Source: Paraphoma chrysanthemicola
Taxonomy: Eukaryota > Ascomycota > Dothideomycetes > Pleosporales > Phaeosphaeriaceae
Length of the DNA stretch: 64,000 nt
Reading direction: 5' to 3'
Assembly: GCA_020744225.1 (NCBI GenBank)
Contig: JAGMWG010000022.1
Location: 620,001-684,000 of the forward strand
A model generated the notes under the pieces. That model ran no database searches. It was not told the origin of the DNA and was given only the letters and a program-made list of their open reading frames with translations. Positions 1 through 10,795 of this stretch are shown here, piece after piece. Made by a program: the position numbers and the translations under genes. The first letter of the stretch is position 1, and each line of letters opens with the position of its first letter.

Positions 1-232
1 ATTCAATTGCCAATATTTGATGACATACATCCACTTCATGAAGATTCAACAGCTGCTTTGTCCGTTTTCGGAGCCGCTTTGCCCTTGATAAAATTTTGGT
101 GGGCCGAATTTTTCTTTCTACCCCGCCGCTGGCCTATCAAAGCGCGGCACTAGCATACCCACATGAACCCGAAATAGTCACTATACCATTGACATCACCT
201 TCAACAGCCTTCTTTTAACCTAAACTAACATC

Positions 233-1939
233 ATGGTTGATAACCGCAGAGTGGGTGTACTGGGTGGCGGCCAACTCGGCCGTATGCTCATTGAAGCCGC
301 GAATCGCCTCAACGTCCAGATCAACGTTCTCGATGCAGCAGCATCACCAGCAAAGCAAATATCGGCACATGATGGCCACATCGAAGGATCATTTAAGGAT
401 GCGGCAGCCGTCAAGAAGCTCGCTGAGGCGAGCGACGTAGTCACCGTTGAGATTGAGCATGTTGATACACACATGCTAGAGGAAGTCGCAAGCACAGTCG
501 TCGTTGAGCCAAGCTGGAAAACACTTCGCATCATCAAGGACAAGTACGCACAGAAAGATTACTTGAAAGAGCACGGGGTCGACGTTGCGGACAGTGTAGA
601 TTTGGAAGGAAAGGGTGTCGAGGGCCTGAAAGAGGTGGGCGCATCGTATGGCTATCCGTACATGCTGAAGAGCAAGACGGAAGCGTATGACGGCCGCGGG
701 AACTTCGTCGTCAAGAGCGAGGCGGATGTCGATGCGGCATTCGAGGCGCTAGGCAAGCGACCGCTGTATGCCGAGCGGTGGGCAGAGTTCAGGTTGGAGC
801 TTGCGGTCATGGTTGTCAAGACGAAGGATGGCGTGCTCACGTTTCCGACCGTGGAGACGGTGCACGAAGACAGCATCTGCAAACTCACATATGCTCCGCC
901 TCGGAACGTTTCAGAAGAGACGGCCCAAAGAGCGCAAGATCTCGCCAAGAAGGCGATTGGCGCGTTCGAGGGCAAGGGAGTCTTCGGTGTCGAGATGTTC
1001 TTGCTCCAGGATGACAGCCTGCTTGTCAACGAGATCGCTCCGCGACCACATAACTCCGGACACTACACGATCGAAGCGTGTCCACTCTCACAGTACGATG
1101 CACATCTGCGTGCGATCTTAGACTTGCCGATACCTCAGTCAGGCCTTCGGCTTCGCGAGCCATCTATCATGCTGAACATCCTGGGCGGCAAGACACCTGA
1201 CTCACATGTACAAGTGGCTAAGAAGGCGCTGGAGTCACCTAACGCATCGATACATCTCTACGGAAAGGGCGACGCACGTCCAGGTCGCAAGATGGGCCAC
1301 ATCACAATCACCGCACCTACACTCTCAGAAGCAGAGCGAGAAATCCAGCCACTGATTGACTTTGTGGATGAGCAAAAGGGCAAGGCACTTGGACCACGTG
1401 GAGAGAGCTCATCAAAAGAAGCGCCTCTTGTTGCAGTTATAATGGGCTCAGATTCCGATCTGCCTGTCCTACGCGCTGGCCTTGAGATTCTCCAGAAACT
1501 CCAGGTGCCTTTCACCACACGTATCACCTCTGCACATCGCACGCCCGACTGGCTCCGTGAATTCTCGAAGAATGCGTCTAGCACATCTCTCAAAGTTATC
1601 ATCGGAGCAGCTGGTGGTGCTGCACATCTGCCCGGTATGTGCGCATCCTGGACTACCCTCCCAGTGATCGGGCTGCCTGTCAAGGCGACGCACATGGACG
1701 GCTGGGACAGCTTGGTGAGCATGACGCAGATGCCGCGGGGCGAGCCAGTCGCGACAGTTGGTATCAACAACTCTACCAATGCTGCATTGCTAGCGGTGCG
1801 GATACTAGGTGCAGACGACAAGGCCGTCCGGGAGAGGTTGAGGGTGTGGATGGAGGGCAACGAGAAGGAAGTCTTGCGCAAGGACAAACTGCTTCTAGAG
1901 GACGGGTGGGAGGCGTACCTGAAGAGCATGGGCAAATAG
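233..1939 (+). CDS. ADE2: Phosphoribosylaminoimidazole carboxylase (bifunctional PurK-PurE type)
   Basis: Carboxylates 5-aminoimidazole ribonucleotide (AIR) to CAIR in de novo purine synthesis, in the cytosol. The 568-residue intronless protein has the fungal fused layout. Residues about 5-390 are the ATP-grasp PurK-like part, starting with the dinucleotide-like GVLGGGQLGRM. Residues about 400-560 are the PurE-like mutase part, with the GSDSDLP motif near 405-411 and a SAHRTP motif shortly after. Length matches yeast Ade2 (571). The ATG at 233 follows an A-rich context (AACATC) and gives the expected N-terminus. Upstream, bases 1-232 hold only a promoter. Loss of this enzyme in fungi gives red pigment accumulation (family knowledge). 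Nothing abnormal is seen. Confidence 0.97.
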   Translation: MVDNRRVGVLGGGQLGRMLIEAANRLNVQINVLDAAASPAKQISAHDGHIEGSFKDAAAVKKLAEASDVVTVEIEHVDTHMLEEVASTVVVEPSWKTLRIIKDKYAQKDYLKEHGVDVADSVDLEGKGVEGLKEVGASYGYPYMLKSKTEAYDGRGNFVVKSEADVDAAFEALGKRPLYAERWAEFRLELAVMVVKTKDGVLTFPTVETVHEDSICKLTYAPPRNVSEETAQRAQDLAKKAIGAFEGKGVFGVEMFLLQDDSLLVNEIAPRPHNSGHYTIEACPLSQYDAHLRAILDLPIPQSGLRLREPSIMLNILGGKTPDSHVQVAKKALESPNASIHLYGKGDARPGRKMGHITITAPTLSEAEREIQPLIDFVDEQKGKALGPRGESSSKEAPLVAVIMGSDSDLPVLRAGLEILQKLQVPFTTRITSAHRTPDWLREFSKNASSTSLKVIIGAAGGAAHLPGMCASWTTLPVIGLPVKATHMDGWDSLVSMTQMPRGEPVATVGINNSTNAALLAVRILGADDKAVRERLRVWMEGNEKEVLRKDKLLLEDGWEAYLKSMGK

Positions 1940-2356
1940 ACGTCCAAGCTGCATTGCGGAGCATAATGTCCGAGCTTGGTGTTCACTAAATGCAACACAG
2001 CGAATCACAAACCACACTTCCACAAAAGCAAGACCATCTCGCTAATCACCCGCCGATCGCAGATCACTGCATGTGGTGCTCCGCGAGGTGCAGTAGCATG
2101 CAGAGCCAGCACATTCGTGGCACGCTTCCCGTCAAATCGCCGCAAGCCGGTTGGTTACTAGGTGCTGCATGATCGTCGTTCCTCCCCATCGTCAGCTCGC
2201 AACTACTCGTGCTATCCTATTCCAAGAAGTTGCATTGCAACCTCAGACTCACCTGCAGTTTGTAAAAGTCAACAACACCCCACCGCATCTTTTTCTCTGT
2301 CCTCTTCCCTCCCTCTTCTCAAACCTTTCACTTCACTGACTACACGAGACGACAAA
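1940..2356 (+). promoter_or_regulatory. Spacer / leader of the peroxygenase gene
   Basis: 417 bases between ADE2 and the next plus-strand gene. The last 100 bases are pyrimidine-rich (runs of CTCTTCCCTCC) and end in an A-rich start context, as in many fungal 5' leaders. The open frame that reaches back to 2162 has no ATG-supported protein similarity and is treated as leader. Confidence 0.4.
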
Positions 2357-3247
2357 ATGGGTCTCAAACAAAAACTCACGAAACCTTTCATCGACATCTT
2401 CGTCCTAACATGGGATTTCCAACTCTTCCTCCTCAACCTCGTCATCCCCTCTCACAAACCCAGCACCGTGATCCCCGTGCACGCACCCGGCGCTCACGGC
2501 CAATGGCCACCCTACATCGCGCCCACAGAGAGCGACTCGCGCTCAGCATGCCCGATGCTCAACGCGCTCGCCAACCACGGCGTCCTCCCACATGACGGCA
2601 AGGACATCACCTTCAAGCAACTCAACACCGTAGTCCGGCAATCCTTCAACTTCGCGCCAAGTTTCTGCTTCTTCGTGCCGAAATTCGCAGCCGATTTCCT
2701 GGGCCGCAGTTACTGGAGCGACCGCTTCGACCTCGCGGAACTCAGCAAGCATAATGCGATTGAGCACGATGCGAGCTTGACGAGACGCGATGCGGCGCTG
2801 GTGCCTGACCAGGGTAAACCGGATTTGGAACTTGTGGCGGAGTTGTTGGCGGGTGCGACGGGCAGGGATAAGGATGGGAGGGCGCTGTTGACGAAAGCGG
2901 ATTTGAGTCGCGCGTTGAAGAAGAGGAGGACGGAGGCGAGGGCGAGTAATCAGGCGTATAGCGAGAGTTTGTTTCATAATGGGTTTGGGGCGGCGAAGTA
3001 AGTCTTCTTTTCTCTTGGGGTTGAGGTAGACAGGTTAGGGAGAGAGTGACTGACGCGATACAGTTCTTCGACTATGTTGACGATTTTCGGAGGAAGAGTG
3101 GATGATCTGGGCCCGATGTTGACTGATGAGCGGTTTGTGGAGGGCTGGGAACCCAGGATCTTGAGTCACTTTGGGCTGACGATGGCGGCGTTCAATGGCA
3201 CGGTTGTGCCCGTTGAACTCGGTGTGAAGAGAGCGAAGCTGGAGTAG
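2357..3247 (+). CDS. Chloroperoxidase-like haem-thiolate peroxidase / unspecific peroxygenase
   Basis: A haem-thiolate peroxidase of the chloroperoxidase/UPO superfamily, which uses H2O2 to oxygenate or halogenate organic substrates. Two exons (2357-2997, 3064-3247) with a 66-base GTAAGT...CAG intron give 274 residues. The proximal-ligand motif ACPMLNALANHG (residues about 62-73) carries the haem-ligating cysteine, and EHD (about residues 135-137) matches the acid-base and Mg site of the family. The second exon supplies the EGWEPR segment usual near the C-terminus. The N-terminus has a hydrophobic stretch (FVLTWDFQLFLLNLVIP) but no clean signal-peptide cleavage site, so location is uncertain. 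The ATG at 2357 was chosen over the open frame to 2162. Substrate is unknown. Confidence 0.85.
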
Positions 3248-5981
3248 GTCAGGTGGAGTTCAAGAGATGCGAGTGGGAAGAGATCGGGCGTGGTAAGAGT
3301 AATGCATGGAACGGAAATCAAGGGCACTGCAGATGAGTGGATCATCGTTCATGTACCACTTTCGTACGACTAGCCAATATATAGCAACTTCGATACCTTG
3401 CAGAACTTCGTATGATGATGCCCATCATATCAAAGACGCGTATCATGTACATTCACATCTCCACACACGTCAGATATGTTCCCAAATGACCCATCTTGTG
3501 AACCGCCTCTGCAGAGCAGGGAACATGTATAAGATGGTTGAGGATTTTCGGTCAGGATTGTGCAATCAGTGTAACGAGGACGATTATCGAGTCGAGCAGG
3601 TATTTATATATTTGGTGAGGTCACACGTGTAGCGAGAGATTGCCTCATTTGCGGCTAATGTTTTGATCACGGCGTTGAGTTGAAGTCGAGGTGAACTATA
3701 CATGATATTAGGTTATTCTAATTGTTTGGGTCTCGGGGCTTGGGGCTAGTATGATCCATGTTTGGGGAGTAATCGCTGGACGAGATGTAGAAATTTGGGA
3801 ACAATGTTTCTCGAAAATGGGCATGTGGCGAATGCATAGTGACTTCAATAGATTAAGGGAAGGAATCTAGAAGATCAACAAAGTATTTCAAGTCCTGGAC
3901 TTTCCGATCTTGCGAATCAATCGTACTATCACGCTCTGAGCGTATATTGGCTTGTTCTGCTACAGTCTGAACGACATGACATCTGCAAACTCATGTTTCT
4001 TGGTGCAAACGCAGAGAGGGGGAGGAGGCATGCGTATCGCTCTACGACACTTTTGAAGAAGAGTAGAATGTAGTGCTGGTAGTTGTAGATGAGGGAAGAG
4101 AGGGGTGTTGGTGGGGGGTTATTTATACTGTAATTCGCATTCGCAAGGTTAGTGGTATGATCTTAAAGAAGTGTTCAAGGTATTTTTGATTGTGCTCGTT
4201 GGAAAACATACAAAGCTGTGGAGACGATATTTGATAGACTGGCGGAACACAGGAGCATTTTCGACTGCACCCTTGAACTTGGAGACCAGACCAGCAAAAG
4301 GATCCATTTCACGACTCGTAGTTGTTTTTGCGATGGATGGATAAGTAGATGAGGTGAGGAGGGAAATAGGGCGAGTGGCTGAGGATTTATATGCTGTCGG
4401 TCGCAGGGATGAAGGCATGATCGAAGTAAGTCGGACTTTTTGATTGAATCAAGACTTCGAATCACATCGCCGCATTTCAATTAGCAGGTTGCGCACGAAA
4501 ATGCTGATACCGAGATCGGGTGTGAGGGAAACATACGCGCGATGATGGACGGATTTTGACGGTGCATGTGCAAGCTCTCGTGGAGCGAGGACATCGGTTA
4601 ATTAGACGATGGATATGAAAGATCCTGATCATGAGGGAGATTATGAGTGGAAAAGCTTCATGAGCTCCATCTGGTGTGTTTCTGACATGTTCTGAGTGTG
4701 CGGTAGGTGGAGAGGTGGTCGGAGAGGTAAAAAGAATTTTCACTCCAATCAGCTGCTGGTGTTGCTTATTGGCGGGACCAACAAAGATGTGAGCTTCTGT
4801 AGAAAACTGAGAAATGGTGTTGACTTCGCCTGATCCCATAGCATATATTTGAGGCGATGGGAAATTGGAATACCTCTCGAAAGACATTAGGCTACGACCA
4901 AAGGTTTCAGAACGCGGGAAACGGCGCACATGATATTCTTTGAATTCTTTTATTGGTGGTCAATAACATAAATATTGCGACTGCCATTTTCGGCAGGACT
5001 GAGAAATGGAAGGCGTTTTGAACAAAAGGGAGATGTGGGAGGCGAGGTATATATATACAAAAAAGCAACCAAAATCGTGTAGCAAGTAGTTGCAATGATG
5101 TCAAGAGCTTCTGAGCCATGTATGGTTGAATGACTTGGTGGTCTCAGGAAGAGACATATGTAGCCAGCTGGTGCCTTTGCAAATTCCTTCCAAAGTCGAG
5201 GATTGACGGACACCTACGTCTAGAATTTCGTCGCTCCCGGAGAACATAACTGGCTGCTGGTCTACCTTCAAAGAGACACGAAGCTCTCGAGAGGTTATTT
5301 GGGGCCAACCAAAGGCGCGGAGAACATGAACCCATCCGGGTATGGTTTTGGAAATATGCTCAATGCTTGTTGAGGAGTAGAGGTCGATTGGGTACTTGTT
5401 GAATGAATTTAAAGGCGTGCCGAGAGCTTGTGCGGGAGGGCCAGAGTTAGGAACATGATATAGACCGATGGTCGAGTGGGCCTTATTTGCTATAATCATC
5501 CCTTGAAACCAGTTCAGGTTATTCGCGGTCTTTGTCCCGCTACAATCGCTTCGCAGTCACACCCGATGCCCACGTGTGTTGGGAACTCGTACTGCACATG
5601 TATCAGGAGTATGTCTCGATGCGAGTGCGCGAGTTGAACATGGGTGAGCTCTTGAACCGATTCGATCTTGACACGTATGTAAAAAATGCTAAAAGCCCAC
5701 CGAATCATGCTCAGTCCTCCTGCCCCGGAGCGTTGACAAGCGGTACATGTGATTTTGAACTTTGATTCTAACAAAAAGCGCACACAGTCATGACGCCGTT
5801 TCCCTTTCACTTTGGACAAGATGTCGGATAAGCGTTCTTAAGGATTGAAACGGAGTCTAAGGAAGAGTAAAGCGAAATACTCAAGTAATTTTACATCTCA
5901 CACTGTGCAATGACGACCCTCTTGCTCTTAAAGTATAAACTCAGACTCTTCTACTAAATACTAGTAGTCTAAAGCTTATGC
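3248..5981. other. Long gene-poor stretch
   Basis: 2.7 kb with no recognisable protein family. Minus-strand open frames at 4477-4887 (begins MSFERYSNF), 5101-5499 and 5514-5819 read like orphan protein in places but could not be joined by good splice sites. A plus-strand frame 5532-5765 overlaps the last of these. A TATAAATAA lies on the minus strand near 4120-4128, followed by a CT-rich leader. A possible small spliced gene (3853-4307, minus) is listed separately. Confidence 0.5.
3853..4307 (-). CDS. Possible small spliced orphan gene (69 aa)
   Basis: Tentative. Exon 1 (4307-4212) starts MDPFAGLVSKFKG and ends at a good GTATGT donor in phase 0. Exon 2 (3966-3853) begins TVAEQANIRSERD and ends DLLDSFP-stop, in the same phase. 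The intron would be 245 bases, much longer than others here; a closer acceptor (TTACAG near 4127) would give stop after two codons. No domain, signal peptide or membrane segment is seen and I do not recognise the family. A transcript would decide it. Confidence 0.25.
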
Positions 5982-7878
5982 TTATCCGATTTTCGCGGTA
6001 ATACTCTCTAGTGCACCTTCTCCTATGAGTTCCCATCCGCTTCCTCTGTATGACTTAGGCCAGATGCCATTCCTACCCGGTGATAAAATGCCATTTGGAT
6101 CCAACGCATCTTTGATCGTTTCGTTGAACTTCCTTAGTGCACCGCCGCCCCATCCGTAGGTTTCAGCCACTTGGTCAGCAAATAAAAGGTGCGTCCTGTA
6201 TTCGCCAAATCCTTCTTTGGCAGCCGTAGTAATCATTTCGCGCATCATTCCTCTTGCTCTCCGCTTCTCATCATCATCAGCACGGTCGTACACAATGTTG
6301 GCAATATAATGCATCTCTCTGCCTGCGATGCACATGGTCGGAATAGTATCAAAGCCCCATTTCTGATGCAATTTGTCAATCAGATTGTGCACTATGCGAG
6401 CATTCTTAGAGTCCGTTGGCGTAATGGGTGAAAAGGCCAGGTGTGCAGCGTTGGGTTTCCAGTTCAACCAGTCTAGCTCTTTTAGGAGAGGCACACCGCT
6501 GCAGACTTGAACTCTGCTATGAATATAATGGTCCGCTGGGAGCTCAGACGGAAGCATGAATTTACTGCCTGGGATCTTGGCGAATTCCGATTTGACAATG
6601 TCGAGTTGAGAGGCTATCGATGCTACGTCGCCATATTGGGTCCCGTAGAAGACCCAGGAAACATTGCCGACTGGCGTCGTTCCGAGTGCCTGCGTTACTA
6701 CATCTCGAGGCAGACGTCCAGAGCCAGTATACCAAGTTGCTCGTGGTCTGCCAGTCACTGCTAATTCCTGGACTGCATGTCTAAGCTGTGGGATGTTGCC
6801 AAGGATGCGCTTCAGTGCCAATGGTCTGATAATGTCGACTATCTGCTCGAAATCTTCCTCACGGGGAAATGTGACCATGTAGGATTGATGCCCTGATTCA
6901 GGCATGAGCCAAAACCCCATCTTGGTCACGATGCCGAAATTACTCTGGCTGAAGATACCGTCAATGGCAGGCCCGTAAGCATGCTGGAAAGACTCCCAGG
7001 TTGGATTGTCAGCACCATCTTTGCCAGGGATAGCACCCATTCCTGTTCGAAGGAGAGATCCATCTGGGAGGACTACTTCCATTCCGCAGTGATTGGCAAA
7101 ATGATCTCCATACGGTGTATATCTGACCACGGATTAGCGTGCCTCTTGTTGGAATGAAGAAGTGACTCACCCAACGCCACGGTCTATTGCGTTTCCCAGC
7201 ACACTCCCACCGCCCAAATCTGGTGTATCGATCCACAATCGCAAGTTTCTCTTCTGAATCTCTTCATAGAGCTTGAAGTATGAGACTCCAGGTTCAACCA
7301 TGCACGTAGCACTATTCTCATCTAGTTTCAAAACCTTGTTCATATTCCTTCCCAGATCAACCACCACGGATCCTGGAACCCTAGGAGCGGCACCGCCGTA
7401 TCCTAGGTTACGACCCATGGATATTGGCCAGATAGGAATACTGAATTCGTTCGCCCATCTCACGATGGATTGTACCTCAGACACTGAGGATGGGTAGGCG
7501 AGCGCACTGCAGACCATCTCCTCTTGATCGACGACATGGAATGCGTCATGAGTATTCCTATATATGTGTGAAGAAAGGCCTCAAGCCAGCAACCATTGAA
7601 TAGTCTTACGGGTGCTCCATGTACCAACCGTCTTTCAACTCTTTGTCATTCAACTCTACACCTTTCTCGCCCAGGATCTTCACCAATGCACTGATGGCGA
7701 TGTTGAAAGAATCCTGAGAGGTATTCGGAGGAAGACGAACAGCGTTCCTTCGAAGGTTGCTCTCTGGTAACGTTCGGAGAGAGTACAGACGAGCTTTAGC
7801 TGCGTCTGCTTCCTTTGTCAGGCGTTCTGGGACACCACTGTGGGTCGTATCGAGGCTGGGTACTTGAGATTTAGACAT
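5982..7878 (-). CDS. Vanillyl-alcohol oxidase-like FAD-dependent oxidase (VAO/PCMH fold)
   Basis: Flavoenzyme of the VAO/4-cresol/eugenol oxidase group, which oxidises para-substituted phenols such as vanillyl alcohol and yields H2O2. Three exons (7878-7610, 7557-7171, 7122-5982) with 52- and 48-base introns give 598 residues (P. simplicissimum VAO is 560). Family residues are in place. DRGVGYTPYGDH around 215-226 holds the Asp equivalent to VAO Asp170. REMH near 487-490 holds the His that links covalently to FAD (VAO His422). GEYRTH near 525-530 holds the Tyr-Arg pair (VAO Tyr503/Arg504). No secretion signal is seen, so it is probably peroxisomal or cytosolic like VAO. It is divergently arranged with a salicylate-hydroxylase-like gene, which suggests shared phenolic catabolism (inference). 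Confidence 0.93.
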
Positions 7879-8745
7879 TTTGTAAGGAATATCGGCAGGT
7901 TAACTTTAGAAAATCCCACTGCAATTTACATTCTGGACCTCAGCATGGACCAGTCCTGCACTTAAATCACAAGAGGACTGGTCTTCTATCTTGACTTGGA
8001 CCTATCAAGGAAGGTTCTCCGCCTCCGCTTTAGTCCTCGTGGGGCAGATAAACGATGATGAGTTGCGGGGAAGAGTTTTGTGGGGTCGAAGACCACCACT
8101 TGTCGAGGTGACAGCTCTGCTTAGAAGTCGGCCTTGATAAAAGCCTTGTTTACCTACAGAGTTGACCGACACAAGAGGTGCGAGGACCTACGCAAAGGCT
8201 AACATGGTGCGCACGGATATGATCGGTTATACCCAATTGTTAAGTTACACAATTAATAAAGCGATTCATGATTACATCTCATACAAAGCAACTTGCGAAG
8301 AGCCAAGAGAGCGCTGGCGTTTTCTGCTTATTGCATCTTCGTGCATCAGCTTTCTACGTGCTTAGCATTTTTCCCAACAACAAATTAGGTGCAGTGTTGA
8401 CAGAACGTCGTTCTAGGGCAAGAGGACGCCACAAAATTGGCGCTGCGCCCCTTTGACGATGCACTGTCTTTAGACTTTGCGGAGTGCCCCACCTAAAGCG
8501 CTGCTTTACCTGAGTGCAGTCCAATTCCACGATAACACAATTGTGCGGAAGATCGACAATACGTGGGGCACTCCGCTGCTAGAGGCACTAGTATGGTGTA
8601 GGCTCGGGATCTTGCATACAAGAAGTCCTTACTCACTCTATAAGTGTTGCGTGGTTCAGCTTGACCACTAAGACACTGGGAGAAAAATATCCTACAAATA
8701 AAGAGCCCACTTCTTGTTTGGATTGAAGCGATCGCCACAAGAATA
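7879..8745. promoter_or_regulatory. Divergent promoter region of the VAO-like and hydroxylase-like genes
   Basis: 867 bases shared by two divergent flavoenzyme genes. No coding signal is convincing. It contains the inverted repeat listed at 8479-8576. Co-regulation of the two genes from this region is likely but not shown by the sequence. Confidence 0.5.
8479..8576. repeat. 13-bp perfect inverted repeat with 72-base spacer
   Basis: GCGGAGTGCCCCA at 8479-8491 is matched by its exact reverse complement at 8564-8576. The whole unit is 98 bases and sits 170-267 bases upstream of the hydroxylase start. It could be the ends of a small MITE, a stem-loop, or paired binding sites for a dimeric regulator. 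No obvious target-site duplication flanks it. Confidence 0.6.
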
Positions 8746-10258
8746 ATGTCTGAGTCTATGAAGGGTACATTTGCCTACCTATGTCCTGCACATGCTCGCT
8801 AATCGTCTCAGTGATAATAGTAGGTGCAGGCCTTGGCGGCTGTGCAGCAGCAATGGCAATGCACTACCAGGGCTTCGAGGTTCAAGTCTTCGAGAAGGTC
8901 CGAAAGTTCAGCCGTTTAGGGGATTCTCTCGGTCTAGGCGAGAATGCTCTTCGTCTGCTTCACCGTTGGGGCCTACATGATCGCTTGATCGAGATTGGGA
9001 ATAAAAGCGAGAATATGCAAATTAGACGATGGAAAGATGGGAAGATCCTTGCTCAGCAGCCTTTGATGGACATGGCAGGTTACATTGGACATCGAGGTGA
9101 TTACCATGAGGAGTTTCTAAAAAGGGTAACGGAATTAGGGATTGAGGTTAGAATGGGCTGCAATGTGAGTTTTCTGTGCTAGAGAACGAGAGCAGGGCTG
9201 ATGAGAAATAGGTCGTGTCGTATGATGAAAACACACCATCATTGAGTCTTTCTAATGGGGAAGTGCACAGAGCTGATATAGTTGTTGCCGCAGATGGTGA
9301 GTTTCCCCTCCTGGCAGGCAGCTTCAGGCTGAAATCGAAACTTCTAGGTATCAGATCAAGCGCCCGCGAGCTTGTCCTGGGATTCGAAGACAAGCCTAGA
9401 TCATCTGGGTATGCCTGCTTCCGCGCTTTCTTCAAAGGCGCCTATCTGAAGGAAGATCCTCTGTGCCGCGAGTTCGTCGAGAAAGATTGTGTGAACATTT
9501 GGATCGGCAACGACGTACACCTCATCCAAAACACTCTTCGTGATGGCGACGAGTTCAACTGGATCATAACTCACAAGGATACAGAAAACATCGCCGAGTC
9601 CTGGTTTCAACCTGGTGATATGGACGCTGTGAGAAAAATTGTGAGTGATTGCGACCCAAGAATTGCAGCGGCGGTCACGAAGACCAAGGAGTGTCTGGAC
9701 TGGAAGATATGTTACCGAGATCCAATACCTTCGTGGGTTAGTCGAAGTCACAAGATTGCTCTCTTGGGTGACTCCTGTCATGCCCATTTGCCTACTAGTG
9801 CCCAGGGTGCCAGTCAGGCTACTGAGAGTGCGGCTGTGCTAGCTCTCTGTTTGAAGCTGGCTGGGAAGGAGAACGTCCCTCTCGCGGTAAGCAAATACAG
9901 TTGTTCGTGTTCGTGTGCTGATTGCAGCAGACGCGAGTGTATGAGAAACTTCGGTTTGCTAGAGTTCGCCAGTCGCAGAGGAATGGTGAAGATTTGAGGA
10001 ATAGGTGGCACAATGCTCTGAAGAATCTGGACGATAATGAGGAAATAAACCCTGAAGATGTCATGATTAGAGTAAGAACATCTTTAGGTATCACCGAGGA
10101 TTCACTAATTAGAATGTTAGAACCGTTGGCTGTATTCCTTCGATGCTGAGGCCGATACTCGTCGGAGATGGCAAGAGGTATCGGCATTGGTCGCGAGAGA
10201 ACTTGACATTGGAGAGGTGACACCATTATTCGATGGTAACTCTGACCAAAACTTTTAG
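8746..10258 (+). CDS. Salicylate hydroxylase-like FAD-dependent monooxygenase
   Basis: Class A flavoprotein monooxygenase (p-hydroxybenzoate/salicylate hydroxylase family), using NAD(P)H and O2 to hydroxylate an aromatic ring. Six exons (8746-8764, 8812-9164, 9212-9296, 9348-9886, 9931-10071, 10121-10258), all with 44-51-base introns and matching phase, give 424 residues, the family norm. The 19-base first exon joins MSESMK to VIIVGAGLGG, the FAD Rossmann motif; starting at the downstream ATG would break this. ADGIRSSAR across the third intron is the family DG motif. GDSCHAHLPTSAQGASQATE is the second FAD-binding motif, with the usual GD..H. The C-terminus NRWLYSFDAEADT is also typical. Exact substrate is unknown. 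Confidence 0.92.
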
Positions 10259-10344
10259 GAGAGAAGTTTCGAGGTCTCGATTTGATACGCCCGACAGCAA
10301 CGTTGCACATCAAGTCGTACGTGCCATACGGTAGAATGTAGTCT

Positions 10345-10795
10345 TCAGCTTGATAACCTGCCTCCATACTTGACGGTACAGGGGTGGGCATCCAATTCTA
10401 TTTCATTGTAGTCCACAAGGAACTCCCGTGTGATCTCAGTCCCCATTGCCATATAGCCGTCGAAGCTAAATCATGTCTAGGTCAACTGGAGTACGTCCAA
10501 GCGTACCTCAATATGGAAGAGTTACCAAATCCTTGGGAAGCCAGAGTTGTCTTCAATGGTACCAATCACTCTTAAGATCTTGTCGTATGCATGAGTAAAA
10601 TCGTTTGAAGGAGTTGCTGCCGTTGTTCGTTAGGTGACGGACCGTAGCCCAGATGGCAAATCTTGAAGCCCAATAGTGATTACGATCTTCGCCCACCACA
10701 TTTGAGTGATAATGGACGCCATTCATCCCAGCTGCAGCAGTAGACATGGGCTGTGCAATAGAGTTTACATCAAGCCCAAAGGCTGCCACTGTCAT
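10345..10795 (-). CDS. Small unrecognised spliced gene (107 aa)
   Basis: Convergent with the hydroxylase gene. Three exons (10795-10684, 10616-10526, 10465-10345) with introns of 67 bases (GTAATC, CTAAC branch, GGCAG) and 60 bases (GTAACT...TTTAG) keep one reading frame of 107 residues and a stop. The protein starts MTVAAFGLDVNSIAQ, has a middle THAYDKILRVIGTIEDNSG and ends VKYGGRLSS. No signal peptide or known domain is recognised. Alternative: the unspliced first open frame (10795-10553) with decay downstream. Position beside two flavoenzymes hints at, but does not prove, a role in the same pathway. Confidence 0.4.

Noticed and set aside
1258..1998. 246-codon minus-strand frame across ADE2
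   Set aside because: Shadow of the GC-rich ADE2 coding frame; no independent motifs or start support.
2162..2356. 65-codon N-terminal extension of the peroxygenase frame
   Set aside because: No ATG-based family similarity and pyrimidine-rich leader-like DNA; the start at 2357 gives the usual N-terminus.
4477..5819. Series of minus-strand orphan frames (for example 4477-4887, 5101-5499)
   Set aside because: Partly protein-like but no domains and no good donor/acceptor pairs to link them; mentioned only in the region note.
9819..10391. 190-codon minus-strand frame overlapping the hydroxylase 3' exons
   Set aside because: Antisense to well-supported exons; only its first part overlaps the small spliced gene in another frame.
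5982..10795. Secondary-metabolite gene cluster
   Set aside because: No PKS, NRPS, terpene synthase, prenyltransferase, transporter or pathway regulator in the window; two tailoring-like flavoenzymes alone do not make one.
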